Assembly (NCBI GenBank): GCA_010909725.1
Contig: JAACMV010000008.1
Location: forward strand, 186,001-250,000
DNA: 64,000 bases
Reading direction: 5' to 3'
Origin: Picochlorum sp. 'celeri'
Lineage: Eukaryota; Chlorophyta; Trebouxiophyceae
Program-made: the position numbers and the translations under genes
The notes under the pieces: model-generated
Told to the model about the DNA's origin: nothing
What the model saw: the letters and a program-made list of their open reading frames with translations, nothing else
Databases searched by the model: none
In this document: one piece after another, positions 9,329-19,009 of the stretch
Numbering within the stretch: the first letter of the stretch is position 1
Layout of the letters: every line of letters begins with the position of its first letter

Positions 9329-11245
9329 ATGGGACTTTTTGCAATGCGTGATATGCAGTCTATGGTATCTGTTGTTGCTCTGGGAGGTGCGAGTGGCATG
9401 CATGCACGCTCTTCTCAGAATCAGCTGCGTACCGTAGGTATAGTACGTAAGAAATATACCACTGTTGGAAGAGTTGTTGGGGTAAAAAGGGAATGTCGTC
9501 GCTTGGGTTTCACCGGATTGAATTCAACATTGTTGGAGAGGAGGGTGGCTGTGAAGAGCCATGATGGGGACTCGGATGATTATGAGCTCGAGCAGTCGTA
9601 CGATTCTGATGATTATGAAGATATGTATCTCTTGGAAAGCATGGCAGAAGCGCCGAGGAATGGTGTTGTGGATGAGGATGGCCAGGCATCGCCTTCGTCT
9701 GGACAGCACAGTGGCACTGGAGACGCGACAGGGTTTTTTGCTATTGATGCTGATCAGCCTCAAGGCAAAAGGATCAAAGCACCGATATCAAAAGGTTTCA
9801 ATCTGTTCCTTCTATTTGGAGCAGCCGTGGACCGATTCGTATCCAGGATTCAGTATGGCATTTTGGCATCGTTGAGATTTGCCTTGTCCTGCCTGAATGA
9901 GTCTCTCAAGCCCTTGAGATCTCGTGTTTCGAGATTGGTAGCACGATTCCGATTGAGTCCTGCAGGAAAGAAACTGAAGCACATTAAACAACAGACGGAA
10001 GAGATTAAAAAGGATCTGCCTGATGATACCTGGGGGAAACTGTTGTGGCTTTGGGATAGGCCTCCGGTGCAGAGGCTGCGTCTGACTATTAGTATGGCGA
10101 ATCTGAGCTTTCGTCTGCCAGCTTTGGTAGCTTTGATAGTAACACAAGGAAGTCTTCTTGCGAGTCAGGTTTCTCTTCCAATGTTGGCACCATTGCTTTT
10201 GGGTACTGGTATGATGATGAGGTCCATCAAGTCGAATGCTTCTTTTCTGTTCCCTCGAATCGGTCTCCTGGTCGTATTGCTCTGGATTCTTTGGTTTACA
10301 AATTCTGTCATTCAAAATACTGTACAATACTTGAAGAAACAAAAGGCACTCGATGACAGGTTGGCCGGTGGTATCATCACCATCACAGAAGTGTCAACCT
10401 TGCTTGTTGCCATGGTAGTTTTGTTGTCCATGATTGGTGTGAATGTGTCAGCGTTATTGCTGCCAGCTGGAATCGCCGTCGCAGTTGCGGCAAAGGATTT
10501 ATCGCACAACTTTTTGGCCGGATTTTTCTTGTTTGTTGTCCAACCATTCAAGCTTGGTGATAGAGTTGCTGTCTCTTCTTCTGCACCGTCACAAGGACCA
10601 GGTGCCATGGGAGCACCCCCTGGTTGGTTTGAAGGGATTTGCGAGAAGGTTGACTTACGGTATACTGTGGTTCGTCAAGGGAGAAGGAAATTGATGATAC
10701 CGAACTCTGCTTTTCTCACACGGGAATTCATGGTGTTGGATGATATGACTTCCTCCGATCCAAAGTCGAATAATGGTTCCAATGAACAAGTGGAGTTTTT
10801 GACAAACGATAATCGGCATGTGTGGCAATATATGAACGGGCCTCCGTTCCACCAAGAGCTGGCGCAGCAGCAACCAATGTCCCCACAGCCTCAGCCACAG
10901 CCACAGCCACAGCAACCACAGCAATCACCACAGCAACCGCGTGCAAATCAGGGAGATCCCTCTACAAGAGAGTTATTCTATGGCAGAGATCAACCACATT
11001 ATGTGAACTCAAATCAGATACCATATGAAACATCGTATTATCCTCAATCAGCACCACAAACTCCAGTGCATCCTCATAATGCACCAATTGAGGGACAAAA
11101 CAAGGGTGCCATGGAGTCAGGTGGCGCAGTGCAGAATTTCCAGGCCTATCAAGCGCCAGAAATGTATAGGAGACCTTACAGCAACCCACAGTCATCTCCT
11201 CCATATGGATATTGGAATCCTCAGGACAGAAATCCGACAAACTGA
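9329..11245 (+). CDS. MscS-like mechanosensitive channel, probably plastid/organellar (MSL type)
   Basis: 638 aa from the ATG at 9329; nearby in-frame ATGs at 9344 and 9353 are alternatives. The N-terminus (MVSVVALGGASGMHARSS, then Arg/Lys-rich) resembles a transit peptide, followed by an acidic linker. Four or five hydrophobic helices precede the pore helix and MscS beta domain, seen as VAVAAKDLSHNFLAGFF, VQPFKLGDRVAV and GRRKLMIPNSAFLTRE. The C-terminal ~170 residues are low complexity, rich in Gln, Pro, Asn and Tyr, and replace the usual mixed alpha/beta vestibule. Plant MSL2/3 homologues relieve plastid osmotic stress; plastid location here is inference. Confidence 0.85.
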   Translation: MGLFAMRDMQSMVSVVALGGASGMHARSSQNQLRTVGIVRKKYTTVGRVVGVKRECRRLGFTGLNSTLLERRVAVKSHDGDSDDYELEQSYDSDDYEDMYLLESMAEAPRNGVVDEDGQASPSSGQHSGTGDATGFFAIDADQPQGKRIKAPISKGFNLFLLFGAAVDRFVSRIQYGILASLRFALSCLNESLKPLRSRVSRLVARFRLSPAGKKLKHIKQQTEEIKKDLPDDTWGKLLWLWDRPPVQRLRLTISMANLSFRLPALVALIVTQGSLLASQVSLPMLAPLLLGTGMMMRSIKSNASFLFPRIGLLVVLLWILWFTNSVIQNTVQYLKKQKALDDRLAGGIITITEVSTLLVAMVVLLSMIGVNVSALLLPAGIAVAVAAKDLSHNFLAGFFLFVVQPFKLGDRVAVSSSAPSQGPGAMGAPPGWFEGICEKVDLRYTVVRQGRRKLMIPNSAFLTREFMVLDDMTSSDPKSNNGSNEQVEFLTNDNRHVWQYMNGPPFHQELAQQQPMSPQPQPQPQPQQPQQSPQQPRANQGDPSTRELFYGRDQPHYVNSNQIPYETSYYPQSAPQTPVHPHNAPIEGQNKGAMESGGAVQNFQAYQAPEMYRRPYSNPQSSPPYGYWNPQDRNPTN

Positions 11246-11302
11246 CATTTTGCTTGACAATAATTATTCTGATTACACATTTGTTTGTTTCTCAATATAA
11301 TA

Positions 11303-12574
11303 TCATGGTTCTTTCTCAACTTTCACGACAGTGTTGTCTATTTTTGACTCGGTTTTGACCGCTTTGATCATGCCGTATTCCATGAGACCGTCGAAAAATG
11401 CTCTATGCATACGCTCCAAGGTGACAATTTCTCTCATCACCTTGTACCATGCCAAGGGACCCTTGAAAATGACAATCCAAGGATCCCATACTCCAACCCA
11501 AATTGAATGCCTCCACGAATCAATAGTAGGGGCTGTCCAATCAGAAATCACAATATCATCCAGCTGCCCAGTCGATTGGCAAATTCTACCGTATTCCTCT
11601 TTGCTAACAAAGTATGGATGTGCCCACTCATCGTACAAAAACTGCAATCTATCCTTATCCTCCTCACTTAATGGGTTTTCCTCCGTCTCATCACGTTGAC
11701 ACCACGTTGCAATAGCGAGCGTGCCACCAGGCTTGAGGACACGCATCATCTCCTCCACATAGGCCTTCTTGTCAGGCATGTGCTCACCAGATTCACATGC
11801 CCACACAAAATCAAAGCTATTATCAGGATAGTCCATAGCAAGAGCATCCATTACTTTGAACTCTACATTATTGATGTTTCTTTCTTTGGCAAGCTCGGTG
11901 CCCCTCTTGACCTGGTTTCTAGACAAGGTGATGCCAGTGATTTGTGCATTGGGAAAATACTTTGCCAAATGCCTTGAAGTCCCCCCAATGCCACATCCAA
12001 CATCAAGAATTGTCTTTGGATCCTTGCAACCACTCCATTCCAACATTTTATCAATAAAGGTGTATTTCGCCTCGATGAAATCTCTCTTTTTGTATCCAGC
12101 CTCCCTCTCTGCTTTTGTGTAATATCCCAGGTGAATGTGTTCACCCCAATAATACTCCAAAATGCCATCCTCGGTCCAAGAATCATACTCATCTCCTACA
12201 TTTTGATTATACGTACGAGACGGAGTATCGAACGTCTTCTTGACCGCATATCCCCCGAGCACCAGTCCTCCCAGAATCAGGGACAAAGTAGGCAAGGACA
12301 GTCCACCCACTTGAACGTCGTTATTATTCACTACTGGGGCTGCTTCCGCGATCTCAGCCATACAGTTATCATGGTATGTCATTGTTTCAATGGTAGATGT
12401 GACACATTCCGCATGGAATGTATCTCCGACAACTGCTGTGGCCTGTATACCTCTTGACGACAGAAAGCCACGCCCTCCAGCCATACGTGCATTGGAGAGG
12501 AACACCCCCGCATTGCGCCTTGATTGAAGTCCAGTAAATTTTCCCGATGCGATCTTGTAATTGGAGGCCAGCAT
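11303..12574 (-). CDS. MPBQ/MSBQ methyltransferase, cyanobacterial (Sll0418) type
   Basis: 423 aa from the ATG at 12574; the frame is open to 12688. It methylates 2-methyl-6-phytyl- and solanesyl-benzoquinol with SAM, serving tocopherol and plastoquinone synthesis. Residues ~1-95 are a transit-like region rich in Ser, Arg and Ala, then a membrane segment (LSLILGGLVLGGYAV). The catalytic region has EYDSWTEDGILEYYWGEHIHLGYY, SAM motif ILDVGCGIGGTSRHL, MPDKKAYVEEMMRVLKPGG, and the C-terminal WTAPTIDSWRHSIWVGV to MEYGMIKAVK block typical of the cyanobacterial enzyme rather than plant VTE3. It lies 135 bp downstream of the stomatin gene on the same strand. Confidence 0.9.
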   Translation of the reverse strand: MLASNYKIASGKFTGLQSRRNAGVFLSNARMAGGRGFLSSRGIQATAVVGDTFHAECVTSTIETMTYHDNCMAEIAEAAPVVNNNDVQVGGLSLPTLSLILGGLVLGGYAVKKTFDTPSRTYNQNVGDEYDSWTEDGILEYYWGEHIHLGYYTKAEREAGYKKRDFIEAKYTFIDKMLEWSGCKDPKTILDVGCGIGGTSRHLAKYFPNAQITGITLSRNQVKRGTELAKERNINNVEFKVMDALAMDYPDNSFDFVWACESGEHMPDKKAYVEEMMRVLKPGGTLAIATWCQRDETEENPLSEEDKDRLQFLYDEWAHPYFVSKEEYGRICQSTGQLDDIVISDWTAPTIDSWRHSIWVGVWDPWIVIFKGPLAWYKVMREIVTLERMHRAFFDGLMEYGMIKAVKTESKIDNTVVKVEKEP

Positions 12575-12709
12575 CGTGTATCTGATACGCACAGGAGAAG
12601 TTGCCTTGAGTGGAACCACACAGAGTTGTGGCTGCAGAATTCGATTGGATTCTCCCGAATCAAACACAAATAAATGAATATATTTCAAACGTTTACAATG
12701 GGAGATATT

Positions 12710-13996
12710 TCAGTCTTTCTTTCGGAGGGAAAATCCTTGTGATGGCATCGAGTCTTCCTCCGTCAGAGAATGCCCATCATTATTGTTCTTGTCTTCTTTC
12801 ACTTGCGTCGGCTCGCTTGGATCCGCAGTATTCATCACAGCCGTGGCATCTGCCTTGATGATATTCTTGTAAATGTTCATCGCCTGTGCCACCATCGAGG
12901 CCGGATCATGTCCAGAGGATGGCAACAACATGGTTGTGCTTTCCTTTGCCACCTTGCCAAATGCATCAAGATACTGCTCAGCCACCCTCAGAGAAACAGC
13001 TTCAGACCCCCCGGTCGACCGAATACTCTCTGCTAACTCTCGAATACCTCTTGCAGTTGCCTCCGACTTTCTAAAAATAGCCTCTGCTTCACCCTGAGCT
13101 CTGTTCACCTGATCCTCCCGAGATCCCTCAGATTCCAAAATCTGCGCCCTCTTCTTTCGCTCCGCCTCTGCTTGCAGCTCCATAGCTGTCCTAACTGCTG
13201 GAGGAGGAAGAATATCGCGAATCTCATATCGAAGAACCTCAAGGCCCCATGCCGCTGCAGCTGGCTGAATGCTCGCAACAATTCCCTGATTCAAGGCATC
13301 ACGCTCTGCAAACACAGCATCCAGCGAAATCTTTCCCAGCTCGCTCCTCATTGTCGTTTGAGCCAACTGTGTCACAGCAAACATGGCATTTTCCACTCCA
13401 TAACTAGCCAAGTAGGCATCCACAACCTTTACATACAACACCCCATCAATCGTCAAACTCACATTATCCTTTGTGATCGCCGTCTGATTCGGAACGGGTA
13501 TCGTTGTTTCCTTCAAACTATGAGCATACGCAATTCTATCCACTACTGGGATCAACACATGAAGGCCTGGAGTCAATGTTCTACTATATTTCCCAAAACG
13601 CTCCACAACAAATGCAGTCTGTTGGGGCACAATCCTCAGAATCGTATTCGTTGGAGTGCTCTTTGGAGCAAATGGAGACTCTGGATCGTACAAGCTTGCA
13701 GCAAACGATCTCACACTCGACCCTGAGTAGGCACGACGACCTTGAACCCCTGCCAGGTGAGTTGTCCGGGCCCTGCCTGCACCCGTTGATGTGACAAGAG
13801 GACCACGACTACTGCGCTGATCAGATGAATAAGGCACAGATATATTAGATGCAATACTAGAAATCTGATTCGAATAGGATTTGGATGAAACATAGCTGGA
13901 TAAAGAGGGTACCTCGAGCACTTGTGGACAGACACTCATGGAGACCATCCCACACAAGTGCCTTCCCTTCCGCTGATCCCGGGATACCCTGAACAT
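12710..13996 (-). CDS. mitochondrial stomatin-like protein (SLP-2 / band-7 family)
   Basis: 428 aa, intronless. About 100 N-terminal residues are rich in Ser and Arg with few acids, consistent with organellar import. The SPFH/band-7 domain follows: [53 protein letters not shown], and [25 protein letters not shown]. The downstream helix ([15 protein letters not shown] through QGEAEAI) is typical of SLP-2. SLP-2 scaffolds cardiolipin-rich inner-membrane domains with prohibitins and proteases. No N-terminal hydrophobic hairpin is present, as in SLP-2 and unlike stomatin itself. It is divergent from the TM9SF gene, 189 bp apart. Confidence 0.9.
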   Translation of the reverse strand: MFRVSRDQRKGRHLCGMVSMSVCPQVLEVPSLSSYVSSKSYSNQISSIASNISVPYSSDQRSSRGPLVTSTGAGRARTTHLAGVQGRRAYSGSSVRSFAASLYDPESPFAPKSTPTNTILRIVPQQTAFVVERFGKYSRTLTPGLHVLIPVVDRIAYAHSLKETTIPVPNQTAITKDNVSLTIDGVLYVKVVDAYLASYGVENAMFAVTQLAQTTMRSELGKISLDAVFAERDALNQGIVASIQPAAAAWGLEVLRYEIRDILPPPAVRTAMELQAEAERKKRAQILESEGSREDQVNRAQGEAEAIFRKSEATARGIRELAESIRSTGGSEAVSLRVAEQYLDAFGKVAKESTTMLLPSSGHDPASMVAQAMNIYKNIIKADATAVMNTADPSEPTQVKEDKNNNDGHSLTEEDSMPSQGFSLRKKD

Positions 13997-14185
13997 TGTA
14001 AATGGTATTTGTGTGATTTTTTTGAGATATGTATTGGTTTAGGTTTGACCCAGACTGTCCTGCATGAACACGCCGAGTTCTCTTTTTCTATCTAATTCAG
14101 TATTAAGGAAAGTCTCCATGCCGTATTCTTTTGTGGGCCACAGGCTGCGACAATTCCTCTGTTATACAATACTAAGCATATTATT

Positions 14186-16081
14186 ATGGCGATGATAAAG
14201 TCCAGGCACCCTGTAGGGGTGCTGTCGTGGTATCACGTCGTGTTGGTGCTGGGGATGTTGGTTGGATCAGCACTGGGTGGAAAACACAAATTCGAAAAGG
14301 ATCAAAAGATTATTTTATGGGCTAATAAAGGTACGAATTAAGTAATATGAGTGATTGGATGGGCTGAAGAGGCGAGGTTGGGTGCTGCAAGAATACGACT
14401 GGGGAACTACTCGAGTGGCGTGATTGTGCTTGCAGTTGGTCCATTTTCAAGTCCCACTGAGACGTACCAGTACTTTGATCTTCCATTCTGTCAGCCAAAG
14501 ACAAAGGATAACAAGCCATTGACGCTGGGGGAGGTGGTTGATGGGAATAGAATGATTGCCACACAGTATGATGTTTCGTTTCGAGTGGACAAGGAGAAGA
14601 TGTCATTGTGTAAGCGCAAGCTGTCTTCTGATGATTTGGCTGCGTTCCGTAAGGCTGTGTCTAAAGATTATTACTTTCAATTCGTGTTTGATGATCTCCC
14701 TGTGTGGGGGTATGTTGGGAAGACTGAGAAGGATGCCAATGGGAATATTCAGAAAATTCTCCTCTTTACCCATTTCAACTTTGACCTTGCCTACAACGAC
14801 GACAGGGTGATTGAGATTAACATATCGACCGATCCAACAAAGGTGGCGGATATTTCAGAAGGGGTGCAGGAAGCGAATGTAGAGTTCACCTACTCTGTTT
14901 CATGGAAGGAGACACATGTCAAATTCTCCCAGAGAATGGACAAGTACAGAAAGTATCAATTCTTGAAGCATCATTTGGATATCCATTGGTTTTCCATCAT
15001 CAACTCATTTGTGACAGTCATGTTGTTGACTGGATTCCTGGCCACTATTTTCATGAGAGTCTTGAAGAAGGACTTTCTCAAGTATGCTGTGGATGAGGAG
15101 GAGGTTGAGGATATGGAAGAGAGTGGATGGAAGTTTGTTCATGGAGATGTGTTCCGATTTCCTATCCATAAGTCATTATTCTGTGCATTTGCTGGAACTG
15201 GTTTACAGGTTTTGGTGTTGACATTCTTCGTATTTGGTCTGGCATTGATAGGAACATTCTATCCATACAACAGAGGGGCCATGTTCACAGCCCTGATTGT
15301 TCTGTATGCCCTTACAGCTGGATGCGCTGGATACACGTCTGCGTCGTACTTTAAGCAGATGGAGGGTAAGAAATGGGTGAGGAATCTGCTGCTGACTATT
15401 GGTGTGTTCTGTGGCCCATTGCTTGTCGTCTTTGCATTCAACAACTCTGTTGCATGGGTGTATGGCTCAACAGCAGCACTTCCTGTTGGCACAATTATCA
15501 TCATGATTCTCATCTGGCTCCTCGTATCTGCCCCATTGACAATCGTCGGTGGTGTCTTGGGAAAAAATGCCAAGGTCGATTTTGCAGCGCCATGTAGAAC
15601 AAACAAATACCCAAGGGAAATTCCAGATCTTCCTTGGTACAGGTCCACCATCCCGCAGGTGATCATGGCTGGATTCCTTCCATTTTCAGCCATTTATATT
15701 GAATTATACTACATCTTCGCCTCAATATGGAGCTTGAAAGTATACACGCTGTACTCTATTCTGTTCATCGTGTTTTGCATTCTCCTCGTCGTGACGGCAT
15801 TTGTGACCATTGCATTGACCTACTTCCAGCTCACTGCAGAAGATCATCGATGGTGGTGGAGATCATACATGTGTGGAGGGTCGACTGGTTTGTTCGTATA
15901 TGGATACGCGATATACTACTTTTACGCCAAATCAGATATGAGTGGTTTCATGCAGACAGCATTCTACTTTGGTTACAACTTTATTGTATGCTATGCCTTG
16001 TTCCTGCTCCTTGGATTTGTAGGATGGAGAGCATCCCTTGCATTTGTTAGACGAATCTACAGAGCCATCAAGTGCGAATAA
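14186..16081 (+). CDS. transmembrane 9 superfamily member (nonaspanin, TM9SF/EMP70)
   Basis: Model join(14186..14330,14436..16081), 596 aa. Exon 1 encodes a signal peptide and the start of the luminal domain up to KIILWANK. The 105-nt intron (GTACGA...TTGCAG, phase 1) restores the family motif VGPFSSPTETYQYFDLPFC. A luminal domain of ~200 residues is followed by nine hydrophobic helices and the KCE-type C-terminus (AIKCE), close to the KxD/E Golgi-retention motif of nonaspanins. TM9SF proteins act in Golgi/endosome sorting of membrane proteins with Gly-rich TM domains. Length matches the family (580-650 aa). Confidence 0.93.
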
Positions 16082-16181
16082 AACAATGTTTATTTTAGAT
16101 ATATATATATAGAAGTATAGATGGATTGAGTCGTGTAATCGTACACTGCCCTGGCAGATCAGTAGTATGTCTGTTTATTAT

Positions 16182-17267
16182 TTATCCATAACACCGAACA
16201 GGGTCTGTGCAATTCTTTGCAGCACTCTGAGGTCTTCCAAACCTGCCACCCTTCTCCAAATACTGCTGATGATAGTCTTCCGCGGAATTATACTTGTCAA
16301 CCATATCCACCTCTGTCACAATCTGTCCACTAAATTTGGGCTGCAGATCCTCAATCACACGCTCTGCCACCTGCTTCTGCTCCTCACTGGTGACATAGAT
16401 GCCAGACCTATATTGTGTCCCGACATCATTCCCTTGACGATCTAACGTCGTTGGATCATGGAAATCAAAGAAACGAGTCACAAGATCCTCGAAAGAAATA
16501 GTACCCTCGTCATACTTGACACGCACGACTTCATTATGCCCAGTCTGACCAGAACACACATCCTCATACGTAACCCCATCCACATGGCCATTGGAGTACC
16601 CTACTTCAGTATCAAGTACCCCTGGAACCCTTTGAAACTTCAATTCCACTCCCCAGAAACATCCACCACCAAAGAAGGCCTCGTGAATCCTCTCCTTTGG
16701 AGACATGGACAACAACTCCACCTCATATGCAACATCCCTTCCAGCCAAGGGATGATTGGCATCAATTGTAAAACTCTCCTCATCTTCCTCCGTCACCACA
16801 GCCGTCATACCATTCTGGAGACCCACCTGTATCCCCACCTTGACCCCTTCTGGCGCCTGACTCTTCTGCAGCTTGGCCATCATATTCGAAAGCCTCTCCC
16901 CATACGCCTTGTCTGGTGTCACCACAGCCTGCCGCACGTCCCCAACCTTCATGCCAACCACCAACTCTTCCAAACCCTTCACAACCTTTCCATCATCCAC
17001 AATAAACTGGAGAGGCTTCTCCTCAGGAACCCGACTGTTCCTCACAACCACCTGCTCATCCCCTTGCTGCACTTGCTCCACATAATGCACCTCCACAGCA
17101 TCCCCATGTTCCACCGCACGGCCATCCTGACTACGACATATATGTGTACTAGATGAATAATAGGTGGACAGATGCATACGACGCCCAATACTGCGAGCAA
17201 GCCGTGGTGCTACAACCAGTCCACCAGGTCCCCTACCACAACCAGTCATCATCCAATGCTGCATCAT
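16182..17267 (-). CDS. SlyD-type FKBP fused to methionine sulfoxide reductase A
   Basis: 361 aa, intronless. Residues 1-45 are Arg/Ser-rich with no acids and look like an organellar presequence. Residues ~50-195 form an FKBP of SlyD type: KVVKGLEELVVGMKVGD, YGERLS, an insert-in-flap region, then the SlyD-like DANHPLAGRDVAYEVELL. Residues ~205-345 are MsrA: FFGGGCFWGVE with the catalytic Cys, GYSNGHVDGVTYEDVCSGQTGHNE, and YRSGIYVTSEEQ. MsrA reduces Met-S-sulfoxide, and FKBPs catalyse prolyl isomerisation or chaperone folding. The fusion suggests repair and refolding of oxidised organellar proteins. Possible resolving cysteines lie in the C-terminal tail (NCTDPVRC). Confidence 0.9.
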   Translation of the reverse strand: MMQHWMMTGCGRGPGGLVVAPRLARSIGRRMHLSTYYSSSTHICRSQDGRAVEHGDAVEVHYVEQVQQGDEQVVVRNSRVPEEKPLQFIVDDGKVVKGLEELVVGMKVGDVRQAVVTPDKAYGERLSNMMAKLQKSQAPEGVKVGIQVGLQNGMTAVVTEEDEESFTIDANHPLAGRDVAYEVELLSMSPKERIHEAFFGGGCFWGVELKFQRVPGVLDTEVGYSNGHVDGVTYEDVCSGQTGHNEVVRVKYDEGTISFEDLVTRFFDFHDPTTLDRQGNDVGTQYRSGIYVTSEEQKQVAERVIEDLQPKFSGQIVTEVDMVDKYNSAEDYHQQYLEKGGRFGRPQSAAKNCTDPVRCYG

Positions 17268-17557
17268 CTCTCCGTCTATCCTTTCGTCGTAATGTATATG
17301 AAACAGTAGTCGATTGATATCCTAATAATAATTCCTTGCTCAAAGGCTAGATTGGATTCAGTCATTCGAATGCAGAGATATCGATCAATGTTTTGAATTC
17401 CGAATGAAGGAAGGTTCCTGTTCCCAACAATCATTCCGTGGCATAGACAAGCTCCCAGGCTACTCGTCCAGTACTTGTTGGAAATATAGACACGAAGGAG
17501 CAGCGGTTGTAGTCATAGAGACACCCGAGTCAAAGTTTGTACACACACACGGTAGCC

Positions 17558-18915
17558 ATGCCCAGGGGTGAAACGTTCAGTGTCCAAGTGGCACCAGAGA
17601 ATGGACAACCGTACACAGTTATGTTGGAAATAGGTATGGAAGGGGTGGATATTAGGAATAGCGAAGGGTCTATGAGTCTTATGAAGATTCCGTTGGAGAC
17701 GATTTCGAGATGGTCCATGCGAGGGAGTCGCTTGTTATTGTTCACCAAGAATAGCAGGGTGCGTGTGAATGGTATTTTATAATTACTATGAGGCTGTCGA
17801 AGAAACTATAACTTGGGTGTCCGGTGGTGTAGGGAGAGGAACATATTGTGACTGTGGTTGGGAGTCAGTATACTATTCGCTCAGTCTTGGATACTCTGAC
17901 GAGTTGCTGCATGCAAATGGCTGAGATATTAGAGAACGAGGAGGAGCAGAGTAGGAGGAGGGAGCCTGTCAAGGTGGAGTTACCGTCGTCTGATCAGGTT
18001 GTGTTTTGGTCAGAGCCAGAGAAGAGTGGGTGGATGCATTCGCAGGGGGAGCATATCAAGACGTGGAGGAAGCGATGGTTTATACTCAAGGATGGGTATT
18101 TGTTCAGGTTTTCGAGCCCTGATGTGGACTCAAAATCTGTTCCTCGGGGTGTTGTGGACTTGTCACAGGTGTCTCATGTGGGGGATGGGCACGAGGGGAC
18201 TGGGAGAGAGAATTCGATTTGTCTGTCTGGTGTGGGTGGAAACACGTACTTTTTTGTTGATAGTGAGACTGCTCAGGTCGAGTGGATTTCAGCGTTGGAT
18301 AATGCAGTGTCTAGGATTGTGAAGAAGATTGCTGGGGTGGAGGAGACGCCAGTGAATCATTGTCTGACTGATCAGTTGGAGGAGAGGTATTCTCGAGCGG
18401 CTGAGAGGAATACAAAAAAGATTGCTCGAGCGTATCGTGGGGATGAAGGTATGGTGAATATTATGAATTATTCGCAGCAGAGACAGGAGCCAGAAATGAT
18501 ACAGATTGATTATGGGAGTATTGCTGGAGGGAGACAGGCGCCTCAAGCAGCCCCGCCATCATCATCATCATCGCCACTGTATGGCGATGCTCGACCCTCT
18601 GGACATGGGTATGATACTGCCCATGTGTACACATCTGCTCCTTCTCCTCCTGTTGCATATGGCAATGGTGGCACACAGTACCAGGCTCCCATGCCACAGC
18701 AGCCTACTCAGCAGCAGCATCAGCATACCAATACTACTACGAATGCATACCAACAACAACAGTATGCTGCATCACATGACCTCATGGATTTTGCTACAGC
18801 CCCTCCACAGTCACCAGAGATTCCTCAATGGGAAGTGCATTATACTGAAGATGGGAGACCGTATTATTACAATAGGACGACTGGAGAAACAACATGGGAA
18901 CCACAGTCATCGTAG
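17558..18915 (+). CDS. PH-like + PH (AtPH1-type) + C-terminal WW domain protein
   Basis: Model join(17558..17758,17833..18915), 427 aa, with a 74-nt intron (GTGCGTGTG...GTGTAG, phase 0). The N-terminal ~100 residues form a small PH-like/VAN3-binding-like fold ending RLLLFTKNSR/GEEHIVTVVG across the splice. Residues ~120-240 are a PH domain close to plant AtPH1: SGWMHSQGEHIKTWRKRWF, then RGVVDL and TYFFVDSETAQVEWI. The centre is Pro/Gln/Ser-rich. A WW domain closes the protein: WEVHYTEDGRPYYYNR then TWEP, with both Trp present. PH binds phosphoinositides and WW binds Pro-rich ligands, giving a membrane-linked adaptor. The partner is unknown. Confidence 0.85.
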
Positions 18916-19009
18916 TGAATCAATTTTATTGGTATATACCATGTGTAAAACAACCAGGATGGCTGTATCTATAGAATGGTGAAACATCTTTTTGAACGGT
19001 CGCTGAGGG

